DNA from: a virus
IMG/VR virus record: IMGVR_UViG_3300010334_002189
Coordinates: 1-59,685 of that record
Length of the DNA stretch: 59,685 nt
Reading direction: 5' to 3' (one strand)
Made by a program: the position numbers and the translations under genes. The notes under the pieces are model-generated. The model ran no database searches. It saw only the letters and a list, made by a program, of their open reading frames with translations, and had not been told where the DNA came from. Each line of letters opens with the position of its first letter. Within the stretch, counting starts at the first letter, position 1. Shown piece after piece: positions 24,587 to 32,740 of this stretch.

Positions 24587-25456
24587 TCACTTGCCCCAAC
24601 CATTGGACCAAATGTCAACATGCAACCTGGGACTATAACGATAGCCTCTGGCCAGTGCTTCATCAGCAATGTGTCTTGTGTTAGAAAAGTATGCTTTGTC
24701 TGTGCCGCCCACCGGCATCACATAAACTTGTCCACCAAAGCCTGCCGCACGGTATTCACCGACTGCTTGGTCTACTTCTTTAAAGTCCATGATGTTGTCA
24801 ATTACAAATTTTAAATAGGTGTAACCAAGTGTTTGATATTCAACAACTACATCAGGTTTAATAGCATCTGACCATTTCTCACCACTGGAAGTCAGCTTGG
24901 GGCTAACACTGAATGTAAGATAGTCGCGGTCTCGGCCAAACCTAGTCCATTCTTCAAACAGATAGGTATGAAAGTCATCATGCAATTTCTGAGTACCATT
25001 TGTTTCAAATGTCAAATTGGCCAAGTCACTCATACGGCTATTGCTTAACAATGCAGGATACAATTGTTGCCAACCCAACAACGGCTCACCACCTGTGATG
25101 ACCAAATGTACATCATTACCATTGTTCTGTTCCCAGTGATTGTTGGGTGTCAAGTCTAACATAGCATCAACTGCCTGCTCAACACTATAGTTAGGACTTA
25201 GATGTTTGAATGCAGGATGCCAGCTTGCGTAACTGTCACAACCGGTATTGGCCAGTGGTAAGTCATTGAAGGTTGGGTACAGGTGTACCACTTTACCAAT
25301 GTCATCTGGCTCAGTGGTCTTTTCACCTGTGGGCAAGCCAAAGCCCGCACACTTAAAGTTACAACCAAATGTTCTAAAGAACACACTAGGTACGCCAACA
25401 AAGCGACCTTCGCCTTGTGCGCTGTAAAATATTTCGCTTACTTTAAATTCATTCAT
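24587..25456 (-). CDS. queE: 7-carboxy-7-deazaguanine synthase-like radical SAM enzyme
   Basis: The 289-residue product begins FKVSEIFYSAQGEG, the QueE/NrdG-type start, and has FGCNFKC (Cys32, Cys36), then after an insertion TGCDSYASW (Cys73). The cluster motif is therefore CX3CX36C instead of CX3CX2C, with the QueE-like CDSxxSW kept. ITGGEPLL and FETNGT are the usual SAM-binding motifs. QueE converts 6-carboxytetrahydropterin to 7-carboxy-7-deazaguanine, a precursor of preQ0. FolE, a QueD-like protein and a DpdA-like protein lie in the same region. Confidence 0.75.
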   Translation of the reverse strand: MNEFKVSEIFYSAQGEGRFVGVPSVFFRTFGCNFKCAGFGLPTGEKTTEPDDIGKVVHLYPTFNDLPLANTGCDSYASWHPAFKHLSPNYSVEQAVDAMLDLTPNNHWEQNNGNDVHLVITGGEPLLGWQQLYPALLSNSRMSDLANLTFETNGTQKLHDDFHTYLFEEWTRFGRDRDYLTFSVSPKLTSSGEKWSDAIKPDVVVEYQTLGYTYLKFVIDNIMDFKEVDQAVGEYRAAGFGGQVYVMPVGGTDKAYFSNTRHIADEALARGYRYSPRLHVDIWSNGWGK

Positions 25457-25721
25457 ATATGCTGGACCATTTCTTTAGTTTCTCAAACTTGGCTTGCTTC
25501 GCGGCTTCCATGCCTTCGACTGTTACTACACCCAACGATTGTAACAGGTCTACCATGGCAAGTAAATCACCAATTTCACCTTCTAAGTGCTGTGCATTAG
25601 TTAGCGGCTTGCCTGGCTTCATATTGTCCAATCCAAAACGATTGCATTTGCTAACAGCCTGAATCACTTCGGCACATTCCTCCGAGAGAATGTTCATAAT
25701 TTCGTAAAGTTTACTGTCCAT
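25449..25721 (-). CDS. MazG-like NTP pyrophosphohydrolase
   Basis: 90 residues from ATG 25721. EECAEVIQAVSK and EIGDLLAMVDLL give the ExxE...ExxD metal-binding acids of all-alpha NTP pyrophosphatases, with CNRFG between. Phage members clean up nucleotide pools or alter host ppGpp responses. Its start overlaps the upstream gene by 11 bases. Confidence 0.7.
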   Translation of the reverse strand: MDSKLYEIMNILSEECAEVIQAVSKCNRFGLDNMKPGKPLTNAQHLEGEIGDLLAMVDLLQSLGVVTVEGMEAAKQAKFEKLKKWSSIYE

Positions 25722-25914
25722 TTTTAATTTCCATGTAGGGTGCAATATCGTTATCAAAGATCTGAGCCATTTGATTCCATAATGACCTTGCTTCTTCATC
25801 TGTCATACCAGCACTGAATTTAGTGCCGTAGTCCTCGGCGCCACCTTTACGGAGTCCATAGTCATGTCGCCATGTGTAGCACATTCTAGTAATAATTTGT
25901 TCTCTTGTTTTCAT
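25711..25914 (-). CDS. Hypothetical protein
   Basis: The 67-residue charged, helical product (TREQIITRMCYTWRHDYG; TDEEARSLWNQMAQIFDND) is overlapped with both neighbours. It resembles small conserved phage early proteins in composition only; no family recognised. Confidence 0.58.
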   Translation of the reverse strand: MKTREQIITRMCYTWRHDYGLRKGGAEDYGTKFSAGMTDEEARSLWNQMAQIFDNDIAPYMEIKNGQ

Positions 25915-26126
25915 GGTCTTGGAAAGTCTAGTTGGAACACATGAGCCTTAGTGCCCTTTAATGCTAATAACATCTGTTCTTGCTGTGCATCTTCAAGTTT
26001 AACATAATAGCCCGGGAAGATAGCCGCCCCAGGTGCAGAAGGAATATGTCCTGTCATCATGCCAGTTGAACTGAGGCTGGCTATAATCCAAACACACAGG
26101 GCTTCTGGTGGGTCAACTGGCTTCAT
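25911..26126 (-). CDS. Hypothetical protein
   Basis: 71 residues, Pro/Ala-rich, no domain recognised. ATGA-type overlap with the downstream gene at 25914; its first base coincides with the last base of the metallophosphoesterase gene. Confidence 0.55.
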   Translation of the reverse strand: MKPVDPPEALCVWIIASLSSTGMMTGHIPSAPGAAIFPGYYVKLEDAQQEQMLLALKGTKAHVFQLDFPRP

Positions 26127-27016
26127 TATACCTCCAATACCAAATTAGGATTCCAGCCTGTATCTTCGCTGTAACCATTGTGATGATAGCCTCGTGGGTT
26201 ACATACCACTCGGGTCTCTCCAATTGTATAATCAAAAGGATGATGAGTATGTCCATGTGTCCACAGTTTGATCTGTGGATGATCCAATATAAACTCACTC
26301 AACTCACTATGGTAGCCACCGTTCATCAATGTGTCACGGCTGTACATTGGGTGACAACTTTGAAAGCTTGGAGTGTGATGTCCAACTACTACAACCTTTT
26401 TGTCATTGTGTTCTTTTACAATATGCTTGATATAGCCCAGTGTCTTGTCGTGCCGTACTGCAACATCCAACGCACTCATAGTAGCATAGTTTCGTTGATC
26501 ATTACGAATGATACGAAAGTCGTTCATCATACCTTCAATGGCATGCATAGTAAGAGGGTCACGCCGGTTCATATCAGTCCACAAGGTACCACCAACAAAT
26601 ACAACATCAGTGACTTCACCTGTGTCTCTGTTACGGTCTTGAATAATTTTAGTGTCATTTTCTAACATATAGATGTTAGGATACCGGGCCAGTTCTTCAC
26701 GCATGTAATCAATACCTGCATAGAACTTGCCATTGTAAAATTCATGATTGCCCATAATGTAAATCACATGTGGGAACTGAAAACTACAACGCTTGAAGAA
26801 ATCTCTAAAACGCTGTGCGGCCTGCTGTCTGCGACCTAGCCCGGTGCCATTGGCAATAGCCGCCTGTTCGCTAGTATTGTTAGGTTCGGGATGGTCGTGC
26901 AGATCCTGGGCGATACAGATATCGCCACCTAAGATTAGAACATCACAGTTGTCATTGTTAACAATGTTAACATCTGAAAATTCCAAATGTAAATCACTAA
27001 CCAGCTTTATCTTCAT
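26126..27016 (-). CDS. Calcineurin-like metallophosphoesterase
   Basis: About 296 residues. The five metal-site motifs are visible in order: SDLHLEF (DxH), LGGDI (GD), MGNHEF (GNHE), VVGHHTP and THGHTHHPF (GHxH). The family hydrolyses phosphomono- or diesters using two metals; substrate unknown. An intragenic sigma-70-like promoter at 27192-27220, inside the upstream gene, could drive it. Confidence 0.8.
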   Translation of the reverse strand: MKIKLVSDLHLEFSDVNIVNNDNCDVLILGGDICIAQDLHDHPEPNNTSEQAAIANGTGLGRRQQAAQRFRDFFKRCSFQFPHVIYIMGNHEFYNGKFYAGIDYMREELARYPNIYMLENDTKIIQDRNRDTGEVTDVVFVGGTLWTDMNRRDPLTMHAIEGMMNDFRIIRNDQRNYATMSALDVAVRHDKTLGYIKHIVKEHNDKKVVVVGHHTPSFQSCHPMYSRDTLMNGGYHSELSEFILDHPQIKLWTHGHTHHPFDYTIGETRVVCNPRGYHHNGYSEDTGWNPNLVLEV

Positions 27017-27290
27017 CATCGTCCTCGAGCTTTGCTATAGAGTTTAATCCGTTAACTGGAATACCATCTTCGTCCACAATAGCGAAACCATCAAAGATAA
27101 ATCCAGCACCTTTGCAGAAATCTGAAAATGCTTGTAAAATCTCTTCTAAGTTGTCGTGATTGTGATCTAATACAAGTTTCCTAGTACCATCATTGTAGCA
27201 TATTAACCACTGTGTGTCAAGCGAATGTTTTTCAATATCGCCCATGGACCGCAATGCTTTTTTAATTGAGTCCCAATCGTTAGTTGCCAT
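26997..27290 (-). CDS. Hypothetical acidic protein
   Basis: 97 residues from ATG 27290. The tail is acidic (LEDDDEDKAG). It overlaps the dehydrogenase upstream by 11 bases and the phosphoesterase by 20. The codons for HSLDTQWLICYND contain a full TTGACA-N17-TACAAT promoter match. Not recognised. Confidence 0.58.
   Translation of the reverse strand: MATNDWDSIKKALRSMGDIEKHSLDTQWLICYNDGTRKLVLDHNHDNLEEILQAFSDFCKGAGFIFDGFAIVDEDGIPVNGLNSIAKLEDDDEDKAG
27192..27220 (-). promoter_or_regulatory. Intragenic sigma-70-like promoter TTGACA-N17-TACAAT
   Basis: -35 TTGACA (27220-27215) and -10 TACAAT (27197-27192) with 17-bp spacing, inside a coding sequence. Same form as the intergenic early promoters. 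It would start transcripts about 170 bases before the metallophosphoesterase ATG. Confidence 0.5.
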
Positions 27291-28074
27291 TAGGTCGCAT
27301 TTCTCTATTGAGGTCACTGATAGCACGGATCAAGTCAACATGTATTCCAGACTTGACCAGGGCCGCTTCAAAAGTCCTGACATCTTTAGGAAAGCATTTG
27401 CCGCCATATCCGGCTTGCCCATCTGGACCAGGACTTTGCCAATGACTTGATCCAAGTCGACCCTCTGATTGTAGTAGCTGTTGTACTATCTCATATGAAG
27501 CCGCATTTTTCTCGCACAGTTGTCTTACTTGATTGGCAAAGATAACTTTCATTGCCAAGAATGTGTTTGTGCTTAACTTGGCAATCATTGCTTCAACCGC
27601 ATCAGTTATTAATAGTGTTCCCTTATACAGGCTGATCACATTTGCAAATTCTTCTGTGGCCTCACCACCAATGACAACCATTGTTGGATTAACACTATCT
27701 TCTTTCCAAGTGGCTTCACGAATGTATTCTGGCCAAATAATTAAATTTTGCCCTAACTGTTTTTCTAATTTTACAGCAGACTCTACACCAATGGTACTTC
27801 TTACAATGATTTTCCCTCTGAATTCATTTTGTAATGCTTCGTTGATTGCCGCATCAACGCATGATGTATCATTCTCGGGCAATATTTCCGAATCATTCAA
27901 ATCTGTATTGACACAAACAATGACATAGTCGGCCACTGCCCAACTACTCGGGTCAGCAACAACATCCTTGCCTGGATCATTGAATTCAATCTCAATCTCA
28001 GGAACAAATGTTCTCAAAAACATTTCAGTTGATTGGCCAACTGTACCTTGGCCCTGTATGATAACTTTAGTCAT
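27280..28074 (-). CDS. UDP-sugar dehydrogenase, lacking the C-terminal domain
   Basis: The 264-residue product has GQGTVGQ (NAD-binding loop) at the N-terminus, a central helical domain, and GYGGKCFPKD with catalytic Cys227. The UDP-binding C-terminal domain of full-length UDP-glucose/GDP-mannose dehydrogenases is missing, since members usually exceed 400 residues. It could pair with another subunit or work differently. A full-length relative is at 48823. Confidence 0.72.
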   Translation of the reverse strand: MTKVIIQGQGTVGQSTEMFLRTFVPEIEIEFNDPGKDVVADPSSWAVADYVIVCVNTDLNDSEILPENDTSCVDAAINEALQNEFRGKIIVRSTIGVESAVKLEKQLGQNLIIWPEYIREATWKEDSVNPTMVVIGGEATEEFANVISLYKGTLLITDAVEAMIAKLSTNTFLAMKVIFANQVRQLCEKNAASYEIVQQLLQSEGRLGSSHWQSPGPDGQAGYGGKCFPKDVRTFEAALVKSGIHVDLIRAISDLNREMRPNGN

Positions 28075-28834
28075 TTTTCTCTCTTAATATAAAATCTGGA
28101 TATTTTTCTATGCTTGCATCTAGCAACTTTTCTAATCGTCCCAAGTGAACCCATCCTTTGATCACAACAAGTATTTTTTTATACTTTGGATTAAAGTCTG
28201 CTCCATGTAAGTAGTCTTCATTGTTCCATGCAAATGTATTAGTATCATTTGGTAATTTTACATAGTATCGATCATGCAGTGGAATGTCTGTGTGCGGAGG
28301 ATATTTATTTGCTAGTGTCAAGTAGAATGTTTCAATTGGATTTTCATCATGCAACATCAAACGGATCTCAGTTGGAAATCGCATTTTACCATCTATACTT
28401 GATGGGAGATTGCCATCATAGTGTGCTGGAATAACTTTATGGTTGCTCCATAATCGGATGGATCTAACTTTTGTAAACGGTAATATTCCTAAAATTGATT
28501 TAAGATAAGTTGGTTGAGAATCTGCTAATTCTTTAGATACTGTTGTCCGCCATGCCGCTTGATCAAGCAATGACTTGTCTTCGTATAGTGCCAACCCATC
28601 CCATTGAGTATATAACTTTGATACTTTAGCAGGATCTTTTCCAACCGCGCCACGGTCAATATGTTGTCGATGTACTGTTTCGTTCTGCGAATCCCAAATC
28701 TTCCAAAATTCATCAGCATTGTCTAATTCAAATTTTGGCAATGCCAACGGCAATGAAATAATACCTTTGTATTTTTCATTGAGTCGCGGACAATCATACA
28801 GTCTGATCAGAGAAGCAAATGTTTCTAAATTCAT
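28067..28834 (-). CDS. Aspartyl beta-hydroxylase-like 2OG oxygenase
   Basis: The 255-residue product has [10 protein letters not shown] (HxD), TEIRLML, then [12 protein letters not shown] with the distal His and KKILVVIKG downstream, the order of the Asp/Asn beta-hydroxylase cupin. The roughly 120-residue N-terminal part is not recognised. It overlaps both neighbours. Substrate unknown. Confidence 0.6.
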   Translation of the reverse strand: MNLETFASLIRLYDCPRLNEKYKGIISLPLALPKFELDNADEFWKIWDSQNETVHRQHIDRGAVGKDPAKVSKLYTQWDGLALYEDKSLLDQAAWRTTVSKELADSQPTYLKSILGILPFTKVRSIRLWSNHKVIPAHYDGNLPSSIDGKMRFPTEIRLMLHDENPIETFYLTLANKYPPHTDIPLHDRYYVKLPNDTNTFAWNNEDYLHGADFNPKYKKILVVIKGWVHLGRLEKLLDASIEKYPDFILREKND

Positions 28835-29154
28835 CTCTCTAACAAATCCTTTTTATCCTTGACATCTTTAAATTCTTCAGCAGTATCAAGTGGGGCCTTG
28901 CTTTTATTAATCACTGGCCAAATTTTGCTAAGTTCAATGTTGATTGGTAGCCAAGGTTTTTGTTCTTCTGTCATATCTCGATCTGCAACGATAGCATCTA
29001 CTGGACATTCAGGAATACAAACACCACAGTCAATACATTCGTCAGGATCAATGACAAGAAAGTTTGGTCCTTCTTTAAAACAATCAACAGGGCATACATC
29101 GACACAATCAGTATACTTGCATTTGACGCAACTTTCAGTTACTACATAAGTCAT
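28831..29154 (-). CDS. fdxA: 7Fe ferredoxin, Azotobacter FdI type
   Basis: The 107-residue product reads like bacterial ferredoxin I. Cys9, Cys17 and Cys50 match the [3Fe-4S] ligands; Cys21, Cys40, Cys43 and Cys46 match the [4Fe-4S] ligands; Cys12 and Cys25 match the two extra Cys of FdI. The C-terminal extension typical of FdI ([13 protein letters not shown]) is kept. It is a low-potential electron carrier. Candidate phage partners are the radical SAM enzymes (24587, 52604) and the desaturase. This looks like a gene taken from a proteobacterium. Confidence 0.9.
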   Translation of the reverse strand: MTYVVTESCVKCKYTDCVDVCPVDCFKEGPNFLVIDPDECIDCGVCIPECPVDAIVADRDMTEEQKPWLPINIELSKIWPVINKSKAPLDTAEEFKDVKDKKDLLER

Positions 29155-29155
29155 T

Positions 29156-29569
29156 TTATATCTTCCAATTAGATTCGATGCGTTCTTTGTTGTTGGGCCG
29201 GTTACCAGTTAACCCCAACATACCTCTATATGTCTGCCAAGCTTCTTGCACCATTGGATCTTCATGTCCACCGGTAGGAAACAAGTCTGCCCATACAGCA
29301 TTTTCTGGCATCATACTTCTATATGTACCAAAGTTACGAGGTTGATGTATCTTTCCTTCTCGGAACAGCACACTGGCCACACCTTGGCAGGCTGTTTCGT
29401 CTAATCCTTCTAAATATCCAGAGCGATACATGTATTCATTGATGATAGGAACCAGTTGTTCCTGTGTTTCAAATCGTGTACCAGACACAATAACCACAAC
29501 ATCGTTGATATCAACAACATCTGTAACAATGTCACGGATACAACGGCCTAGACTAAATCCCACTTTCAT
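29156..29569 (-). CDS. Hypothetical protein
   Basis: 137 residues from ATG 29569, overlapping the phosphoribosyltransferase by 17 bases. Starts [15 protein letters not shown] with strand VVVIVSGT, then helical. Not recognised; conserved look and position suggest a nucleotide-linked function but this is weak. Confidence 0.55.
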   Translation of the reverse strand: MKVGFSLGRCIRDIVTDVVDINDVVVIVSGTRFETQEQLVPIINEYMYRSGYLEGLDETACQGVASVLFREGKIHQPRNFGTYRSMMPENAVWADLFPTGGHEDPMVQEAWQTYRGMLGLTGNRPNNKERIESNWKI

Positions 29570-30071
29570 ATGTGCTCCTTGTCCACCAAGACTCCCACGG
29601 GAAGTCGATCCATACATCTTTTTCAACTTTGTTAACAATCATACCACAATAGTCAGTATACTGGTCGCTAGCCTCATTGTCAACCAAAACGGCCAAACGA
29701 ACTGATTTATGCCAATGCTTGTCGACGAAATCTGGCTCTACACCGGCCACAGAACTGGCCCAATCTTCTTTAAGCCATGCTTGAGTTGCACCCGAATCAT
29801 TTATGTCATCTACCAGTAATATTTTCTTGCCAGCCAACACTTCTTCTGGTGCCCATAACAACGATTCGGTGTCTTCAAAATCTCTCAACGACACTTTGAC
29901 ACTGGTATGTGGAATCTCTAAGTAATGACTGAGCATGTTACTGAGAATTAATCCGCCACGATCAATGCCAATGATAATATCAGGCCGCCAACCACTCACA
30001 TTGATATCACGGACAATGGTATGGGCCAGATACTCTATGTCGCCCCAGGACAATGAACATTTTTTTAACAT
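29553..30071 (-). CDS. Purine-type phosphoribosyltransferase
   Basis: The 172-residue product has IIIGIDRGGLILSNML and ILLVDDINDSGAT, the PRPP-binding motif of type I phosphoribosyltransferases (DDxxDTG-like), most like hypoxanthine/xanthine PRTases. It could salvage purine bases, or act on a deazaguanine base given its neighbours; the latter is speculation. An internal promoter match lies at 29655-29683. Confidence 0.72.
   Translation of the reverse strand: MLKKCSLSWGDIEYLAHTIVRDINVSGWRPDIIIGIDRGGLILSNMLSHYLEIPHTSVKVSLRDFEDTESLLWAPEEVLAGKKILLVDDINDSGATQAWLKEDWASSVAGVEPDFVDKHWHKSVRLAVLVDNEASDQYTDYCGMIVNKVEKDVWIDFPWESWWTRSTYESGI
29655..29683 (-). promoter_or_regulatory. Intragenic sigma-70-like promoter TTGACA-N17-TATACT
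   Basis: -35 TTGACA (29683-29678) and -10 TATACT (29660-29655), spacer 17, inside the phosphoribosyltransferase gene. It would supply the gene at 29156 and the ferredoxin gene after it. Confidence 0.5.
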
Positions 30072-30592
30072 TATTTTTCTTCCGACGATTCTGGGCCGCC
30101 TAATAGTTTTTCCATTGCTTTGTACTCGTTGTACATTTCCTTGAGCATGGGATATTTTTCATGCATTTCAAAGTTAGGTGCTATGATCAGCAACCGCTTC
30201 TTCAATGTTTCCATCATATCAGCCAGCTCATCTAAGTCAATTGTGTTCTTGGCAGTTTTGATTGTAGTCTTACCATACTCAGTGGTGTCTGCAGAAAGAA
30301 TTGAAGCACTGGTATTGTAACTGATATTTCCTGCTGACAAGTTTCCTGCTATAGTAAAGCCTGCTCCTGATCCACCAATTGTTGTAATGCCGTTACTGAG
30401 TCCAATGTTGGTTAGGTCGATACTGCCCATGGTATTCATACCAATATCATACAGGTCTCCGGAAAGAGTGATGGTAGAAACATCCTGTGCATTTTTGCCG
30501 CCAACAGTTGTATTGGTCTCGTCCCATTTGAACTCAACAGGATCTATAGTAGACAGTACGTCTTTCAATTTGTTTTTTGAGTCATTGTCCAT
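30071..30592 (-). CDS. Hypothetical protein with Gly/Thr/Ser-rich beta region
   Basis: 173 residues: a repetitive strand-rich middle (STITLSGDLYDIGM..., GSIDLTNIGLSNGITTIGG) as in phage fibre-like proteins, then a helical charged tail (DELADMMETLKKRLLIIAP). Its position among early metabolic genes argues against a simple tail-fibre role. Not recognised. Confidence 0.58.
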   Translation of the reverse strand: MDNDSKNKLKDVLSTIDPVEFKWDETNTTVGGKNAQDVSTITLSGDLYDIGMNTMGSIDLTNIGLSNGITTIGGSGAGFTIAGNLSAGNISYNTSASILSADTTEYGKTTIKTAKNTIDLDELADMMETLKKRLLIIAPNFEMHEKYPMLKEMYNEYKAMEKLLGGPESSEEK

Positions 30593-30595
30593 AGT

Positions 30596-31333
30596 TCACC
30601 GTGGAGCAAATTCTTGTTGCATTTTAATGTTATCAAAGAATTCTTTCTTTGTACTTTGGTCGTCCTTAAAGGCACCTTTGAGCACAGTAGTCTGTGTAAG
30701 ACTGGAGTGTGCCATGATGCCGCGATTTTCACAGCATCCGTGAGTGGCTTGAATGTATACGCCTAAGTCTGTTGCGCCTGTTGCTTTGCTAATTTCCCGA
30801 GCAATATCATTACAAAGTTCCTCCTGGAGAGTACCACGTCGGGCACACCACTGGGCGATCCGTGTATACTTTGATAGGCCAATAAGTTTATTAGCGGCAA
30901 TAATGCCAATATAGGCAACACCAGAAACGGGTTGGTGATGATGACTACACATACTACGAAGTTCGCTACGCACGACCAACATACCTTCGTAGCGGTCGTC
31001 ACTATCATTTGGAAAAGCTGTTGCATCTGGGGATGGTTCATATCTACCTGCCATTACTTCATTAAAATACATTTTAGCTAATCGTTTAGCAGTACCTTTG
31101 CTGTTGGGATCTGTTTCTCTGTCAATTAACAAACTGTCTAGCACTGTTTCAAATGCTTCTGCGGCCTCTTTGATTAAGATTTCTTTATGTTCGTCAGTTA
31201 CATATTCGCTAATGTTATCGCCTGCCCAGAAGCGTTTGTTATCTCGCTTCATCTTGAATCGAATCACATCTGCTAGATTGGCTTCTTCATAGCCCTTGTC
31301 GTCTATGTTATTAAATGTTACAGGTTCGTTCAT
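30596..31333 (-). CDS. folE: GTP cyclohydrolase I
   Basis: The 245-residue product carries the FolE zinc and active-site motifs: SMCSHHHQPVSG (Cys129, His132), IGLSKYTRIAQW, LQEELCNDIA, and ATHGCCENRG (His198, Cys200). It converts GTP to dihydroneopterin triphosphate, the first step of both folate and 7-deazaguanine synthesis. In this phage the second is likely given queE, a queD-like gene and a dpdA-like gene; folate supply for ThyX is an alternative. Confidence 0.9.
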   Translation of the reverse strand: MNEPVTFNNIDDKGYEEANLADVIRFKMKRDNKRFWAGDNISEYVTDEHKEILIKEAAEAFETVLDSLLIDRETDPNSKGTAKRLAKMYFNEVMAGRYEPSPDATAFPNDSDDRYEGMLVVRSELRSMCSHHHQPVSGVAYIGIIAANKLIGLSKYTRIAQWCARRGTLQEELCNDIAREISKATGATDLGVYIQATHGCCENRGIMAHSSLTQTTVLKGAFKDDQSTKKEFFDNIKMQQEFAPR

Positions 31334-31359
31334 GTTTAATTTTCTTTAGGTTGTGTTGT

Positions 31360-31388
31360 ATTATAACAGATAGTTAGTCAATGAGCAA
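31360..31388 (-). promoter_or_regulatory. Possible sigma-70 promoter TTGCTC-N17-TATAAT
   Basis: -10 TATAAT (31365-31360) is perfect; the -35 TTGCTC (31388-31383) is weak, and lies in the end of the upstream gene. It would drive folE with a leader of about 20 bases. Confidence 0.45.
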
Positions 31389-31655
31389 GACCTCGCTTGG
31401 CCAAGTTAAAAGATAAAGCATTAGATCTTCGGGCTTCTTAAAATGTACCATGATTGTAATGTCAAACATTTCATTTGAATACTTGGCTGACTCAATCTTT
31501 GCCAACTTGCGCCAATTAAATGGATCACCTTTGTAATCTGTAGCAGACCATCTGTTCTTGCAATTAGCAATTAACCACCGCCTAATGTTTTTTAGTATAA
31601 ACACATGGCTGGCAGTCTTGGCCGAATAAACTTTATCCTTGGTTTGCGTTGGCAT
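31374..31655 (-). CDS. Small protein with C-terminal LxLLTW motif
   Basis: 93 residues from ATG 31655, overlapping the glutaredoxin gene by 23 bases. The C-terminus MVHFKKPEDLMLYLLTWP matches the end motif (F-x-x-x-D-x-x-x-F-x-L-T-W) shared by a cluster of small proteins at 42.3-44.8 kb. A basic helical centre (NIRRWLIANCKNRW) precedes it. Function unknown. Confidence 0.55.
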   Translation of the reverse strand: MPTQTKDKVYSAKTASHVFILKNIRRWLIANCKNRWSATDYKGDPFNWRKLAKIESAKYSNEMFDITIMVHFKKPEDLMLYLLTWPSEVLLID

Positions 31656-31878
31656 AGAACTCACTGTTACGCAAGTCATCCCAGCCACCGATTAACTTAC
31701 CATCAATGATAATCTGAGGAACAGTTCTAGCGGTAGGTACTGCTTCCATTAGCATTTCGCGAGTGAATCCATTGGTACCAACCTTGTGTTCAGTGTATGT
31801 AAGATTTTTACTCTTAAACCAATTCTTTGCCATGTCGCAGTAGGGACAAGGTTGTTTGCTGTAAATTGTAATTTCCAT
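31633..31878 (-). CDS. Glutaredoxin
   Basis: The 81-residue product has CPYC (11-14), the glutathione-binding TVPQI with cis-Pro, and GGWDDL near the end: a complete class I glutaredoxin as in T4. It reduces ribonucleotide reductase or other disulphides. Starts at the last base of the gene upstream. Confidence 0.9.
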   Translation of the reverse strand: MEITIYSKQPCPYCDMAKNWFKSKNLTYTEHKVGTNGFTREMLMEAVPTARTVPQIIIDGKLIGGWDDLRNSEFYANANQG

Positions 31879-32315
31879 TATTTTTCCTGTGATGTATCGT
31901 AAGTTTGAGCAAAGATATCTTTCTTTACCACACCGTAGTCGTTTGGACCATGCCGTACAATATAGTCATTGCCTGTGGTATAGTTCAAGTCACCCCATGT
32001 GGCTTTGATGACACCATTGTGATCTGCTAACTTGGCCAATTTAGTTACACCGCCCTTGGGAGTTCCTGTACCGTCACCATTGTCATCGTACTTATCATGA
32101 AAATTTTCAGGTTCCAACGGCCAAAATTCTTTCTTAGGACCCGGACCCATGATGTAATGTCCTGCCTTGTGCTCTACTGGACCTTCCAATGTTTGTGTGA
32201 CTCCGTCACTATTGGCAATGGTATACGGCACCGGAATTGGTTTTTTGAATGTTTCAAAGCCACCTTGTTTAAACCAAGCATCTGTGATGCCATTCTCTAA
32301 TTCATTGATTTTCAT
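31878..32315 (-). CDS. Hypothetical protein
   Basis: The 145-residue product is acidic, Gly/Pro-rich, with NDYIVRHGPNDYGVVKKDIF near the end, a pattern I associate with uncharacterised bacterial/phage 'PGDY-type' proteins but cannot name. Includes a DDNGDGTG loop that could bind Ca. Between glutaredoxin and cytidylyltransferase. Confidence 0.58.
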   Translation of the reverse strand: MKINELENGITDAWFKQGGFETFKKPIPVPYTIANSDGVTQTLEGPVEHKAGHYIMGPGPKKEFWPLEPENFHDKYDDNGDGTGTPKGGVTKLAKLADHNGVIKATWGDLNYTTGNDYIVRHGPNDYGVVKKDIFAQTYDTSQEK

Positions 32316-32740
32316 TGTTGTTCCTTTTGTATCTGTGCCTCGTACACTCGTTTTCTTAAACTGCTTGAACTAAAACTGTGATCACGACCATTAAAATATA
32401 GATCAATATTACGCTTGTGACAAATTTCTCTACCAGTGAATTCTTTGTTTTCATATTCAACTCCTAGTATACGCACATTAATAGGTAATGTTAATAGTAG
32501 ATCTTCTAGATCTTTTTCTGTGTTGTAGACCCACACTTCGTCAACATAACGACTGCCTTTGAGTTGCATCTGTCGTTCTACAATGGTCTGTACAGGTTTA
32601 TTCTTTGTGACACGATCCAGCGTTGGATCATTTTGCAATCCACAAATTAAGTAGTCGCATTTGGTCTTTGCTTCTTGTAACATGGAAACATGGCCAGCAT
32701 GTAGCAAATCAAAGGTTGAACAAGTGAAACCTACTTTCAT
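32312..32740 (-). CDS. Cytidylyltransferase-like nucleotidyltransferase
   Basis: The 142-residue product has FTCSTFDLLHAGHVSML (HxGH at about residues 16-19) and SSSSLRKRV near the end (the ISSSxxRxxI-type motif), the two signatures of the TagD/glycerol-3-phosphate cytidylyltransferase family. It makes a CDP-activated precursor. Overlaps the galE-like gene by 4 bases; part of a sugar-nucleotide block. Confidence 0.78.
   Translation of the reverse strand: MKVGFTCSTFDLLHAGHVSMLQEAKTKCDYLICGLQNDPTLDRVTKNKPVQTIVERQMQLKGSRYVDEVWVYNTEKDLEDLLLTLPINVRILGVEYENKEFTGREICHKRNIDLYFNGRDHSFSSSSLRKRVYEAQIQKEQQ

Noticed and set aside
28302-28311. TATTTATT (minus AATAAATA) inside the 2OG-oxygenase gene
   Set aside because: It is within coding sequence far from any start, so most likely chance in AT-rich DNA.
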